From NCBI GenBank assembly GCA_026398285.1, contig JAPLTI010000092.1, positions 1-5,342 on the forward strand: a stretch of 5,342 nt of DNA. Reading direction: 5' to 3'. The DNA is from Verrucomicrobiota bacterium (lineage in GTDB: Bacteria > Verrucomicrobiota > Verrucomicrobiia > Chthoniobacterales > Terrimicrobiaceae). A program made the position numbers and the translations under genes. Positions 1 through 5,342 of the stretch are shown piece after piece (within the stretch, counting starts at the first letter, position 1; each line of letters starts with the position of its first letter). The notes under the pieces are model-generated. The model searched no databases, was not told the DNA's origin, and was given only the letters and a program-made list of their open reading frames with translations.

Positions 1-1
1 G

Positions 2-2146
2 GCCTCGGGCCCAGCCCGCCTCTTTGCTGCTGATCCCCGCTCTCAATTTGAAAGCAACCCTCGCCCAGACCACGCAAAATCAGCCCTCATCCTCGCTGAT
101 TATCTTGAAAAAATCCCCCGTGATTATCGTGACGGGCAACACTACAGCCTCACAGCCGTCTCGAACGACGAGCGGGTGGTGATGGATGTGCTCGGAGGGC
201 GGAGGGGATTGCAGAAGCCGGACCTGCTGGTCTTTGTGCTCGATGCCACAAATCTCAAGCGCAACCTGCTCCTTGTCTCGCAATGCGCGGAGTTGGGCAT
301 CCCCGCGCTGATCGCCCTAAACCAGTGCGACGCCGCGAAGCGGAATGGCATTCGCATCGATGTGGACCTGCTGGCGAAGAGGCTCGGCGTCCCGGTCGTG
401 GAAACCATCGCCACACGCGGAAACGGGCTCGAGGAGTTGAAGCGGGCTATCGTCACCGCGCTCGATGCCCCGTCCGCTCTTCCCAAAATTCACTGGCCCG
501 CCTGCATTACCCACGGCTGCGGATTGCTCCGTGCGGGTTTTCAGGGCGCAGGAAGCAGCGACCTCACCCAAGCCGAGGCGCTGCGCGTCCTTTTCGACAG
601 CGATAGTGTCTTCACTTGCGGCGTGAGTGACAAAGCCTGCGTGAAGAAGTTGCTGGATACCGCACACAAAGAAATCCGCGAGTCCGGCTTGAATCCCGGC
701 TCCGCCGAGGCGGTGATCCATTACCGCCACCTGGAAACACTGCTCGACGGCGTTGTCGAGGCCGCTGGGCCGATCGCCCGCTCGCACGACTCCATCGACG
801 CCCTCCTGCTCAACCGCGTGTGGGGAACGCTCATTTTCCTGGGTGTGATGTATGTGGTCTTCCAAAGCCTCTACTCCTGGGCTGGGCCGCTCATGGATTT
901 GATCGATGCGGGAACCTCGGCCACGCAGGATCTCATTCGTCCGCTCCTCTCCGCCAACCCGGCGCTGCAGAGCTTGGTGTGCGACGGCATCATTGCCGGA
1001 GTCGGTGGCGTTCTGATTTTTCTCCCGCAGATTTTGATTCTCTTTTTCTTCATCGCACTGCTGGAGGACACGGGATACATGGCCCGCGCCGCATTCCTTG
1101 TGGACAAGCTTTTCAGTTGGTGCGGGCTCAATGGACGCAGCTTCGTGCCGCTTCTCTCGAGCTATGCCTGCGCGATTCCGGGAGTGATGGCCACCCGAAC
1201 GCTCAGCGATCCCAAGGCCCGTCTCACGACGATTCTCATGGCTCCGTTCATGAGCTGCTCGGCGAGGTTGCCGGTTTACATTCTGCTCATCGGAACCTTC
1301 ATTGAGCCGCTCTACGGGCCCCTTGTTGCAGGTGCTGTTCTTTTTGCGATGCACTTTGTAGGGCTCGCGCTCGCGCTTCCGCTGGCGTGGGTGCTGAACA
1401 GGTTTTTTCTGAAAATCAAAACCCAGCCGTTCATCCTCGAGATGCCGGATTACCGTGTGCCGACGCTGAGGAATATTTTCCACCGCATGTGGGAACGGGG
1501 GCGCGAGTTTGTCCTCCGCGCGGGCACAGTGATTCTCGCCTTCTCGATTCTCATTTGGTCGCTCCTCTACTTCCCGCGCGATCCGGAGGTGAAGGAAAAA
1601 GCCACCCAGTCCTTCCTTGCGTCAGCCGCTTTGCATCATGCGCCGACCGATATTCAGGCTGATTTGGAAAATCCGGAATCCGACCTCAGCTCCGCTTTGA
1701 CACACCACATCGACTCCGCCTACATCGAGCAAAGCTATCTCGGCCGCTTCGGCAAGGCCGTGCAGCCTGTTTTCGACCCCGCCGGATTTGATTGGAAGAT
1801 CACCGTCGGCGTCCTCTCCAGCTTCCCAGCGCGCGAGGTCATCATTGCCACCATGGGCATCATCTACAACCTCGGTGCCGATGTGGACGAGGGTTCCGAC
1901 GACCTCCGCAGCGTGCTCCAAAAAGAAAAATGGACCAGCGGACCGCGCGAGGGCCAGCCGGTTTACACGCTGCCGGTCGTGCTCGGAATCATGGTCTTCT
2001 TTGCCCTCTGCATGCAGTGCGGAGCGACGGTGGCGATCATCGCCCGCGAGCTGAATTGGCGATGGGCCGCGTTTTCCTTTTTTGGAATGACCGCCTTGGC
2101 TTGGCTGAGCGCTGTTTTGATTTATCAGCTTTCGAGTTTATTCTAA
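2..2146 (+). CDS. feoB: Ferrous iron transport protein B (FeoB), 5'-partial with atypical N-terminus
   Basis: This is an inner-membrane Fe(II) permease with a cytoplasmic GTPase domain. The frame is open from base 2 to a TAA at 2144-2146. From base 143 it reads as FeoB: YSLTAVSNDE, then PDLLVFVLDATNLKRNL, G4 NQCD (320-331) and a G5-like TIATRGNGLEEL (404-439). The membrane part follows: DALLLNRVWG, LEDTGYMARAAF, first Gate with FVPLLSSYACAIPGVMATR and MSCSARLPVY, then a long polar loop, second Gate with LSSFPAREVIIATMGIIYN, and CMQCGATVAIIARE near the end. About 668 residues match the family, which usually has about 700-800. Upstream of 143 the 47 in-frame residues show no G2 NxPGVTVE or G3 DLPG (RDGQH precedes YSL), and G1 would fall near or beyond the window edge. 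This could be a divergent G domain, a fusion or deletion, or a misassembly. If the upstream part is not translated, GTG 176, GTG 179 or ATG 182 are the first available starts. FeoB identity from 143 onward is secure; the true start is unknown. Confidence 0.93.
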   Translation, partial: ASGPARLFAADPRSQFESNPRPDHAKSALILADYLEKIPRDYRDGQHYSLTAVSNDERVVMDVLGGRRGLQKPDLLVFVLDATNLKRNLLLVSQCAELGIPALIALNQCDAAKRNGIRIDVDLLAKRLGVPVVETIATRGNGLEELKRAIVTALDAPSALPKIHWPACITHGCGLLRAGFQGAGSSDLTQAEALRVLFDSDSVFTCGVSDKACVKKLLDTAHKEIRESGLNPGSAEAVIHYRHLETLLDGVVEAAGPIARSHDSIDALLLNRVWGTLIFLGVMYVVFQSLYSWAGPLMDLIDAGTSATQDLIRPLLSANPALQSLVCDGIIAGVGGVLIFLPQILILFFFIALLEDTGYMARAAFLVDKLFSWCGLNGRSFVPLLSSYACAIPGVMATRTLSDPKARLTTILMAPFMSCSARLPVYILLIGTFIEPLYGPLVAGAVLFAMHFVGLALALPLAWVLNRFFLKIKTQPFILEMPDYRVPTLRNIFHRMWERGREFVLRAGTVILAFSILIWSLLYFPRDPEVKEKATQSFLASAALHHAPTDIQADLENPESDLSSALTHHIDSAYIEQSYLGRFGKAVQPVFDPAGFDWKITVGVLSSFPAREVIIATMGIIYNLGADVDEGSDDLRSVLQKEKWTSGPREGQPVYTLPVVLGIMVFFALCMQCGATVAIIARELNWRWAAFSFFGMTALAWLSAVLIYQLSSLF

Positions 2147-2150
2147 TGAT

Positions 2151-2294
2151 ATGACCTTACTGGAACTTTTTCTCATTCCCCTTGCGATCTGCGCCTCGCT
2201 GGCATTTTTGACGCGAGGACTCTGGAAACCTCAAATCAAAGCACAGCCTGTCTGCAGCGGAAAATGCTCGTGCAAAAGCACTCTCCGCAAATGA
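2151..2294 (+). CDS. FeoB-associated Cys-rich small membrane protein (47 aa)
   Basis: A 47-residue ORF begins four bases after the feoB stop. It starts MTLLELFLIPLAICASLAFL, a single hydrophobic segment (about residues 3-20). A short basic linker with a tryptophan follows (RGLWKP), and then a Cys-rich tail CSGKCSCKS (Cys 35, 39 and 41). A short N-terminal helix with a C-terminal cysteine cluster, directly downstream of feoB, is the layout of the FeoB-associated Cys-rich membrane protein family. Those proteins are thought to assist FeoB, possibly by handling iron, but their exact role is not settled. The stop TGA overlaps the start of thiE as ATGA, which suggests translational coupling. I see no strong ribosome-binding site, so translation probably continues from feoB. 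Its small size makes it easy to miss; position plus composition is the main support. Confidence 0.72.
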   Translation: MTLLELFLIPLAICASLAFLTRGLWKPQIKAQPVCSGKCSCKSTLRK

Positions 2295-2917
2295 ATTTCG
2301 ATCTTCAAAATCGCCGCCTCTACGGGATTCTCGACATGGGCTATGTCGAGCAGTCGGAAACAATCCGGGTAGCCACCGAAATGCTGGAAGGCGGAGTCGA
2401 AATCCTCCAGCTGCGCGCCAAGGAGTTTCATCCAGACCAGATTCTCAAACTTGCCCTGCCTTTGGTTCCCATCTGCAGACGCTTTGGGGTTCCGTTTATT
2501 ATCAACGACCATCCTGAAGTCGTCGTGGAATCCGGCGCCGATGGTCTGCATGTGGGACAGGATGATATCTTGGTGAAAGTGGCGCGCGACTTGATCGGGC
2601 CGGACAAGATCGTTGGACTCTCCACCCACAGTTTGCTGCAGGCGGAATCGGCACTCCGCGAAAAGCCTGACTACATCGGCTTTGGCCCGCTTTTTTCAAC
2701 GCCTACAAAACCGGATTACATGTCCATCGGAACTTCGCGAATCAGTGAAGTCCACCGCCTTGTGCCTCTGCCAATCTACTGCATCGGCGGCATCAAGCTG
2801 GAAAACCTCCCCGAAGTCCTCTCTGCTGGAGCGCAACGCGTGGCCATCGTGTCGGGAATTCTCAAGGCTGAAAAAATCGCTGACTACTGCCGCACCTGCC
2901 GGGCCGCCTTGGAGTAA
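2291..2917 (+). CDS. thiE: Thiamine-phosphate synthase (ThiE)
   Basis: ThiE joins hydroxymethylpyrimidine diphosphate to thiazole phosphate, giving thiamine monophosphate in the cytoplasm. The 208-residue product (about the usual 200-220) carries the family motifs in order along a TIM barrel. QLRAKE is at 40-45 (pyrimidine/pyrophosphate contacts), IINDHPEV at 70-77, and DGLHVGQDD at 84-92 (metal-binding Asp). GLSTHS is at 109-114, IGFGPLFSTPTK at 129-140 (the TPTK phosphate loop), CIGGI at 164-168 and VAIVSGI at 184-190. No key residue looks missing. ATG 2291 is chosen because it overlaps the preceding stop as ATGA and begins close to the conserved RLYGILD. An in-frame ATG at 2264 would add nine residues and is possible. 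It follows feoB and the small Cys-rich gene with no gap, so it is likely co-transcribed. No TPP riboswitch is visible ahead of it, and no other thi gene is in the window. Confidence 0.93.
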   Translation: MNFDLQNRRLYGILDMGYVEQSETIRVATEMLEGGVEILQLRAKEFHPDQILKLALPLVPICRRFGVPFIINDHPEVVVESGADGLHVGQDDILVKVARDLIGPDKIVGLSTHSLLQAESALREKPDYIGFGPLFSTPTKPDYMSIGTSRISEVHRLVPLPIYCIGGIKLENLPEVLSAGAQRVAIVSGILKAEKIADYCRTCRAALE

Positions 2918-2936
2918 CAATCGGCGGGCTGTTTTT
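2904..2936 (+). terminator. Weak rho-independent terminator candidate after thiE
   Basis: CCGCC at 2904-2908 can pair with GGCGG at 2923-2927 around a 14-base loop that contains the thiE stop, followed by TGTTTTT ending at 2936. The stem is only five pairs plus possible outer pairs beyond a mismatch, so it is a weak candidate. Its position between two convergent genes fits a terminator. Confidence 0.35.
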
Positions 2937-3946
2937 CAGGTCTCAAGCTCCTCGGCATCGTTCGGCTTGAGCGCGGGTTCCCTCTTTTTCCTTGCAGCTC
3001 CCCAGAGGACAACGCCCACGCCGATGAGGATCAGGGCCAGGCTGGCCACCACCGGCAGAGTGATTTTTTCGCCAAGAACAAGGCTCCCAGCCAGCAAGGC
3101 TACTGCTGGGGATACATAGAATTTTGTCGTAACTACCGATGCGGGCAGGTGGCGCAGGAGCCAATTCATCGCTGTGAAGGCTGCCAAGGAGTGGAAGAAC
3201 AGCAGAAAGGCAAACGCTCCAAGCGTGCGGGCTGTGAAGTCATCAGCGTGAATTTGGCTCGCCTCCCCGAAGACCAGGCCCAGTGCGGTCAAAAAGAGGC
3301 CGCCAAAAATCATCATCCAAGCGGCTCCCGTCACGGGCGAATCCGAGGGCGGTCTGTGCCGGACAAAAATGCTGCCGATGGCAAAAAGAAAGGCTGAGAG
3401 AACCAGAAGGAGCACGCCGCTTGGCATCGAATCCGCCGAGCCTGTGCTCAATCGCGGCACCACAATCGCCACCACGCCTGCAGCTCCGAGCAATAGGCCG
3501 CCAGACATCAGCAGTGAAACCCGCTCTCCTCTCGGGCGCAGAGCCTCCAATACGGCGACCCAGAGTGGCACGGAGGCTTTGATGATCGCCGCCACGCCGG
3601 ATGGGACACCGAGTTTTTCGCCTTGTGTCACCAGCCCCACACCGCCAACGAAAAGAAAGAATGCCCCGATCGCCGCGCGCTGCAGGCCCTGCATTGGCAT
3701 CAAGAAATGGCGCTGGGTGCAGGCCTGCCAGGTTATGAGAATCACGCCGGCACAAAAAATGTGCGATGCGGCGAAGAGGAAGGCGGGCAGGCTTTCAACG
3801 CCGATTTTGACAGCCAGAAAATTCAGCCCGTAGCCGAGATAGACGATCCCGAATGCCAAGATGATCTGCCACAATGCGGGTTGACCTGCACCGGCGGCGT
3901 TCGAAGTCGAATTTGTCGTTGGGACAACCATGGTGGCCAACACCAT
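2936..3946 (-). CDS. EamA/DMT-superfamily permease (ten-helix drug/metabolite transporter type)
   Basis: The product is an inner-membrane transporter of the drug/metabolite superfamily; the substrate cannot be told from sequence. With a start at 3946 it has 336 residues and about ten hydrophobic segments (roughly 26-45, 55-73, 91-108, 116-134, 146-164, 176-195, 207-226, 242-262, 273-292 and 298-317), arranged as two EamA repeats. Telling stretches are AAIIKASVPLWVAVLEAL at the end of repeat 1 and YVSPAVALLAGSLVLGEKIT in repeat 2. The tail is short, charged and cytoplasmic (ARKKREP...). The frame is open as far as GTG 4114, but that codon lies on the neighbouring sigma-54 promoter. ATG 3946 has an AGG about six bases upstream and leaves a normal 25-residue leader before helix 1. 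ATG 3931 and ATG 4048 are alternatives. The gene converges on thiE (18-base gap) and diverges from amt. Nothing ties its function to either neighbour. Confidence 0.87.
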   Translation of the reverse strand: MVLATMVVPTTNSTSNAAGAGQPALWQIILAFGIVYLGYGLNFLAVKIGVESLPAFLFAASHIFCAGVILITWQACTQRHFLMPMQGLQRAAIGAFFLFVGGVGLVTQGEKLGVPSGVAAIIKASVPLWVAVLEALRPRGERVSLLMSGGLLLGAAGVVAIVVPRLSTGSADSMPSGVLLLVLSAFLFAIGSIFVRHRPPSDSPVTGAAWMMIFGGLFLTALGLVFGEASQIHADDFTARTLGAFAFLLFFHSLAAFTAMNWLLRHLPASVVTTKFYVSPAVALLAGSLVLGEKITLPVVASLALILIGVGVVLWGAARKKREPALKPNDAEELET

Positions 3947-3947
3947 G
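3929..3947 (-). repeat. Perfect inverted repeat spanning the permease start region
   Basis: CATGGTG (3929-3935) and CACCATG (3941-3947) are perfect 7-base inverted arms around a 5-base spacer. On the permease strand the arms hold both candidate starts, ATG 3946 and ATG 3931, so the mRNA could fold them into a hairpin. It could equally be a DNA operator or chance. Confidence 0.4.
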
Positions 3948-4035
3948 CCATGCCTGACATCCTGCGAAAGCCGGAATTCAGGGGCATTCGCAGCTTCCGT
4001 TGAATATTCGCCAAGGGATATCGAAGTCGTGTGAA

Positions 4036-4072
4036 CAAAAAACGACATGCCGAATCCGTGTGTTGTTTTTTG
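4036..4072. repeat. Inverted repeat CAAAAAAC / GTTTTTTG in the divergent intergenic region
   Basis: CAAAAAAC (4036-4043) and GTTTTTTG (4065-4072) are perfect 8-base inverted arms with a 21-base spacer, 37 to 73 bases upstream of the sigma-54 -24 element. A second small dyad, GTCGT (4026-4030) with ACGAC (4042-4046), overlaps the left arm. The region may bind a regulator or be a bent A/T-tract segment. It does not match the NtrC site pattern GCAC-N-GTGC that I would expect for amt. Confidence 0.3.
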
Positions 4073-4108
4073 GGCATCCGCCAGGCTCGCCTCCCTACTG
4101 AAACGGGT

Positions 4109-4124
4109 TGGCACGCTGATTGCT
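4109..4124 (+). promoter_or_regulatory. Sigma-54 (RpoN) -24/-12 promoter of amt
   Basis: TGGCACGctgaTTGCT matches the sigma-54 consensus TGGCACG-N4-TTGC(A/T) at every fixed position. GG is at 4110-4111 and GC at 4122-4123, with the required ten bases between them. Transcription should start near 4134-4136, giving a leader of about 48 bases before ATG 4183. Sigma-54 control needs an enhancer-binding activator, classically NtrC for ammonium transporter genes. No clear NtrC dyad is seen in 3947-4108. Confidence 0.85.
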
Positions 4125-4138
4125 TATTGCGGCTCAGC

Positions 4139-4159
4139 CTTTGGTTTCATCGACCAAAG
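4139..4159 (+). promoter_or_regulatory. Leader hairpin in the amt 5' untranslated region
   Basis: CTTTGGT (4139-4145) and ACCAAAG (4153-4159) form a perfect 7-bp stem with a 7-base loop. It lies just after the predicted transcription start and 23 bases before ATG 4183. It could stabilise the mRNA or tune translation. There is no T run after it, so it is not a terminator. Confidence 0.4.
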
Positions 4160-4182
4160 ACACTCAACTCATCAAAACAACC

Positions 4183-4758
4183 ATGCTCATAAAAAATAAA
4201 ACACTGGCACACCTTGCAGCTGCGATTCTCGCGGCAGGGTCTCTCACCCTCTCGGCGGCGTTCGCTCAAGACGCCACCACAACAGTCGTTGAACAAACGA
4301 CCGCAACCACCGTCGTGAGCGAAACCACGGCTCCAGCGGAGGCCGCTGCACCGGCTGAGCCGACAATGGAACAGCGCCTCGCCGACCTCGAGGCCTATGT
4401 CAACAACTCGGCCCGCACGCCGGATGTGGCATCCAAGATCGCCGGCCCCGGCCCCGGTCACAACGCCTGGCAGATGGTGAGCACGGCTCTGGTTCTCTTC
4501 ATGACGCTGCCTGGCTTGGCCCTCTTTTATGGCGGCTTGGTGCGCTCGAAGAATGTGCTTTCGATCCTGGCCATGACGCTTGGAATCGCCGGACTGGTGA
4601 CGATTCTCTGGTTCCTCTGTGGATACAGCCTCACCTTCTCCGGTGGCAACGCCTTCATCGGCGATCTGGCACAAGCCTGCTTCAAGGGATGCTCCCGGGC
4701 AATGTCGGCGCGGGCTACTACTGGATCTCCGACTACATCTGGGCAATGTTCCAGCTGA
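4183..4758 (+). CDS. amt: Ammonium transporter (Amt), N-terminal part, frameshifted
   Basis: This is the first part of an Amt/MEP/Rh ammonium channel of the inner membrane. ATG 4183 starts a Sec signal peptide: Lys 4 and 6, a hydrophobic core at about 8-26, and AFA|QD cleavage near residue 28. A Thr/Ala/Glu-rich linker follows, then MEQRLADLEAYVNN. The first channel helix carries the Amt hallmark NAWQMVSTALVLFMTLPG with LALFYGGLVRSKNVLS. A second helix runs to GYSLTFSGGNAFIGDL. The Amt match ends at Lys168-Gly169 (about 4689); the remaining residues to the TGA at 4756-4758 are out of frame. Adding one G to the GGG at 4686-4688 would restore KGMLPGNVGAGYYW and join the second part. An upstream TTG at 4120 is open in frame but sits on the -12 promoter element, so 4183 is preferred. 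No clear Shine-Dalgarno is seen. It is probably induced under nitrogen limitation through sigma-54. Confidence 0.85.
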   Translation: MLIKNKTLAHLAAAILAAGSLTLSAAFAQDATTTVVEQTTATTVVSETTAPAEAAAPAEPTMEQRLADLEAYVNNSARTPDVASKIAGPGPGHNAWQMVSTALVLFMTLPGLALFYGGLVRSKNVLSILAMTLGIAGLVTILWFLCGYSLTFSGGNAFIGDLAQACFKGCSRAMSARATTGSPTTSGQCSS

Positions 4759-5342
4759 CCTTCGCGATCATCACACCGGCGCTCATCTTCGGAGCCACCG
4801 CAGAGCGCATGAAATTCTCCGCAGTGCTTCTTTTCACAGCGATCTGGATGTTTGTCGTTTACTTCCCCCTCGCCCACATGGTTTGGGCCGTTAACGGTTT
4901 CATGTGCGGTCCCCTCAATGCCGATGCCGGCATCAAGGCGATCGATTTCGCAGGCGGCACGGTCGTTCACATGAGCTCCGGATGGTCTGCCCTTGTGCTC
5001 TGCATCATCCTCGGGCCACGCCTTGGATTCGGCAAAGTCCCAATGCCTCCGCACTCCATGGTTCTCTGCATGGTGGGCACTGGAATGCTCTATGTCGGCT
5101 GGTTCGGCTTCAACGCAGGTTCCGCACTCGGAGCTGATGCGATCGCTTCGAACGCTTTCACAACCACTTTCCTCTGCGCTGCCACCGCTGGCTTCGTCTG
5201 GGGTATTGTGGAATGGATTCTCAAAGGCAAACCCAGCGTGTTGGGTTTCTGTTCAGGTATCGTTTCCGGTCTCGTTGTCATCACTCCTGCAGCTGGATTC
5301 GTTACACCTGCAAGCGCTATGATCATGGCTGTCGCAGCCGGT
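4689..5342 (+). CDS. amt: Ammonium transporter (Amt), remainder after frameshift, 3'-partial
   Basis: The same Amt protein continues in another frame from the ATG at 4689 to the right edge (218 codons, no stop). Family landmarks follow in order. TFAIITPALIFGATAERMKFS contains the Phe equivalent to E. coli AmtB F107, and PLAHMVW the equivalent of W148. IDFAGGTVVHMSSG carries the equivalents of D160 and pore His168. GWFGFNAGSALGAD carries the F215 region, and GKPSVLGFCSGIVSGLVVITPAAGFV follows. The second pore histidine (H318) and the cytoplasmic C-terminus lie beyond the window. Together the two parts give about 387 residues of an expected 450 or so. All expected residues are intact after the shift. 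That argues for a very recent mutation or a sequencing or assembly error rather than an old pseudogene. ATG 4689 is an internal Met codon of the intact gene, not a separate natural start. Confidence 0.85.
   Translation, partial: MLPGNVGAGYYWISDYIWAMFQLTFAIITPALIFGATAERMKFSAVLLFTAIWMFVVYFPLAHMVWAVNGFMCGPLNADAGIKAIDFAGGTVVHMSSGWSALVLCIILGPRLGFGKVPMPPHSMVLCMVGTGMLYVGWFGFNAGSALGADAIASNAFTTTFLCAATAGFVWGIVEWILKGKPSVLGFCSGIVSGLVVITPAAGFVTPASAMIMAVAAG

Noticed and set aside
317..1483. Long minus-strand open frame of 388 codons antisense to feoB
   Set aside because: It is charged, low in hydrophobic structure and matches no family I know, while the plus strand carries a clear FeoB here. It is a shadow of GC-biased codon use.
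3394..3400. CTGAGAG, resembling the core of a TPP riboswitch
   Set aside because: It lies inside the permease gene on the opposite strand, far downstream of thiE and with no thiamine gene after it; the other riboswitch elements are absent.
3901..4029. Direct repeat TCGAAGTCG at 3901-3909 and 4021-4029
   Set aside because: Only nine bases, two copies, one inside the permease coding region. It is plausible by chance and has no related third copy.
3947..4114. N-terminal extension of the permease to GTG 4114
   Set aside because: The extra 56 residues are not membrane-like or family-like, and the GTG lies inside the -24 element of the amt promoter.
4120..4182. Upstream TTG start for amt at 4120
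   Set aside because: It sits on the -12 promoter element, upstream of the predicted transcript start, and would bury the signal peptide behind 21 residues.
4681..4704. Programmed -1 frameshift in amt
   Set aside because: No X XXY YYZ slippery heptamer in the right frame is present, and Amt proteins are not known to need recoding. A missing G explains it better.

Overview
The window has moderately GC-rich, densely packed bacterial DNA holding four recognisable protein families plus one very small gene. The best taxonomic guess is a Verrucomicrobiota/Planctomycetota-like bacterium. This rests on the style of the ferrous-iron transporter (a YSLTAVS...DE stretch and an ACAIPGVMATR gate motif), on an ammonium transporter with a Sec signal peptide followed by a MEQRLADLEAYVNN segment, and on the scarcity of clear Shine-Dalgarno sites. 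It is an inference from protein style, not a proof.

Left part (2-2917, + strand): a compact run of three genes. First is feoB, open at the left window edge, which lacks recognisable G1-G3 motifs in the part visible. Four bases later comes a 47-codon gene (2151-2294) for a one-helix, Cys-rich protein of the FeoB-associated type. Its stop overlaps the start of thiE (thiamine-phosphate synthase) in an ATGA. The three genes probably share a transcript, with a weak terminator-like hairpin at 2904-2936.

Middle (2936-3946, - strand): an EamA/DMT-family ten-helix permease, convergent with thiE and divergent from the ammonium transporter gene. Its most upstream possible starts are not credible because they run into the neighbouring promoter.

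Right part (3947-5342, + strand): a 236-base intergenic region with a near-perfect sigma-54 promoter (4109-4124), a short leader with a perfect 7-bp hairpin, and then amt. The amt gene is broken in this sequence by an apparent one-base loss in a G run at 4686-4688; its second half continues in another frame from 4689 to beyond the right edge.

Functionally the window joins iron(II) uptake and thiamine synthesis on one side with nitrogen-controlled ammonium uptake on the other. I see no undescribed system. The points most worth checking are the missing FeoB N-terminal G motifs, the amt frameshift, the unlisted small Cys-rich gene and the sigma-54 promoter with its leader hairpin.
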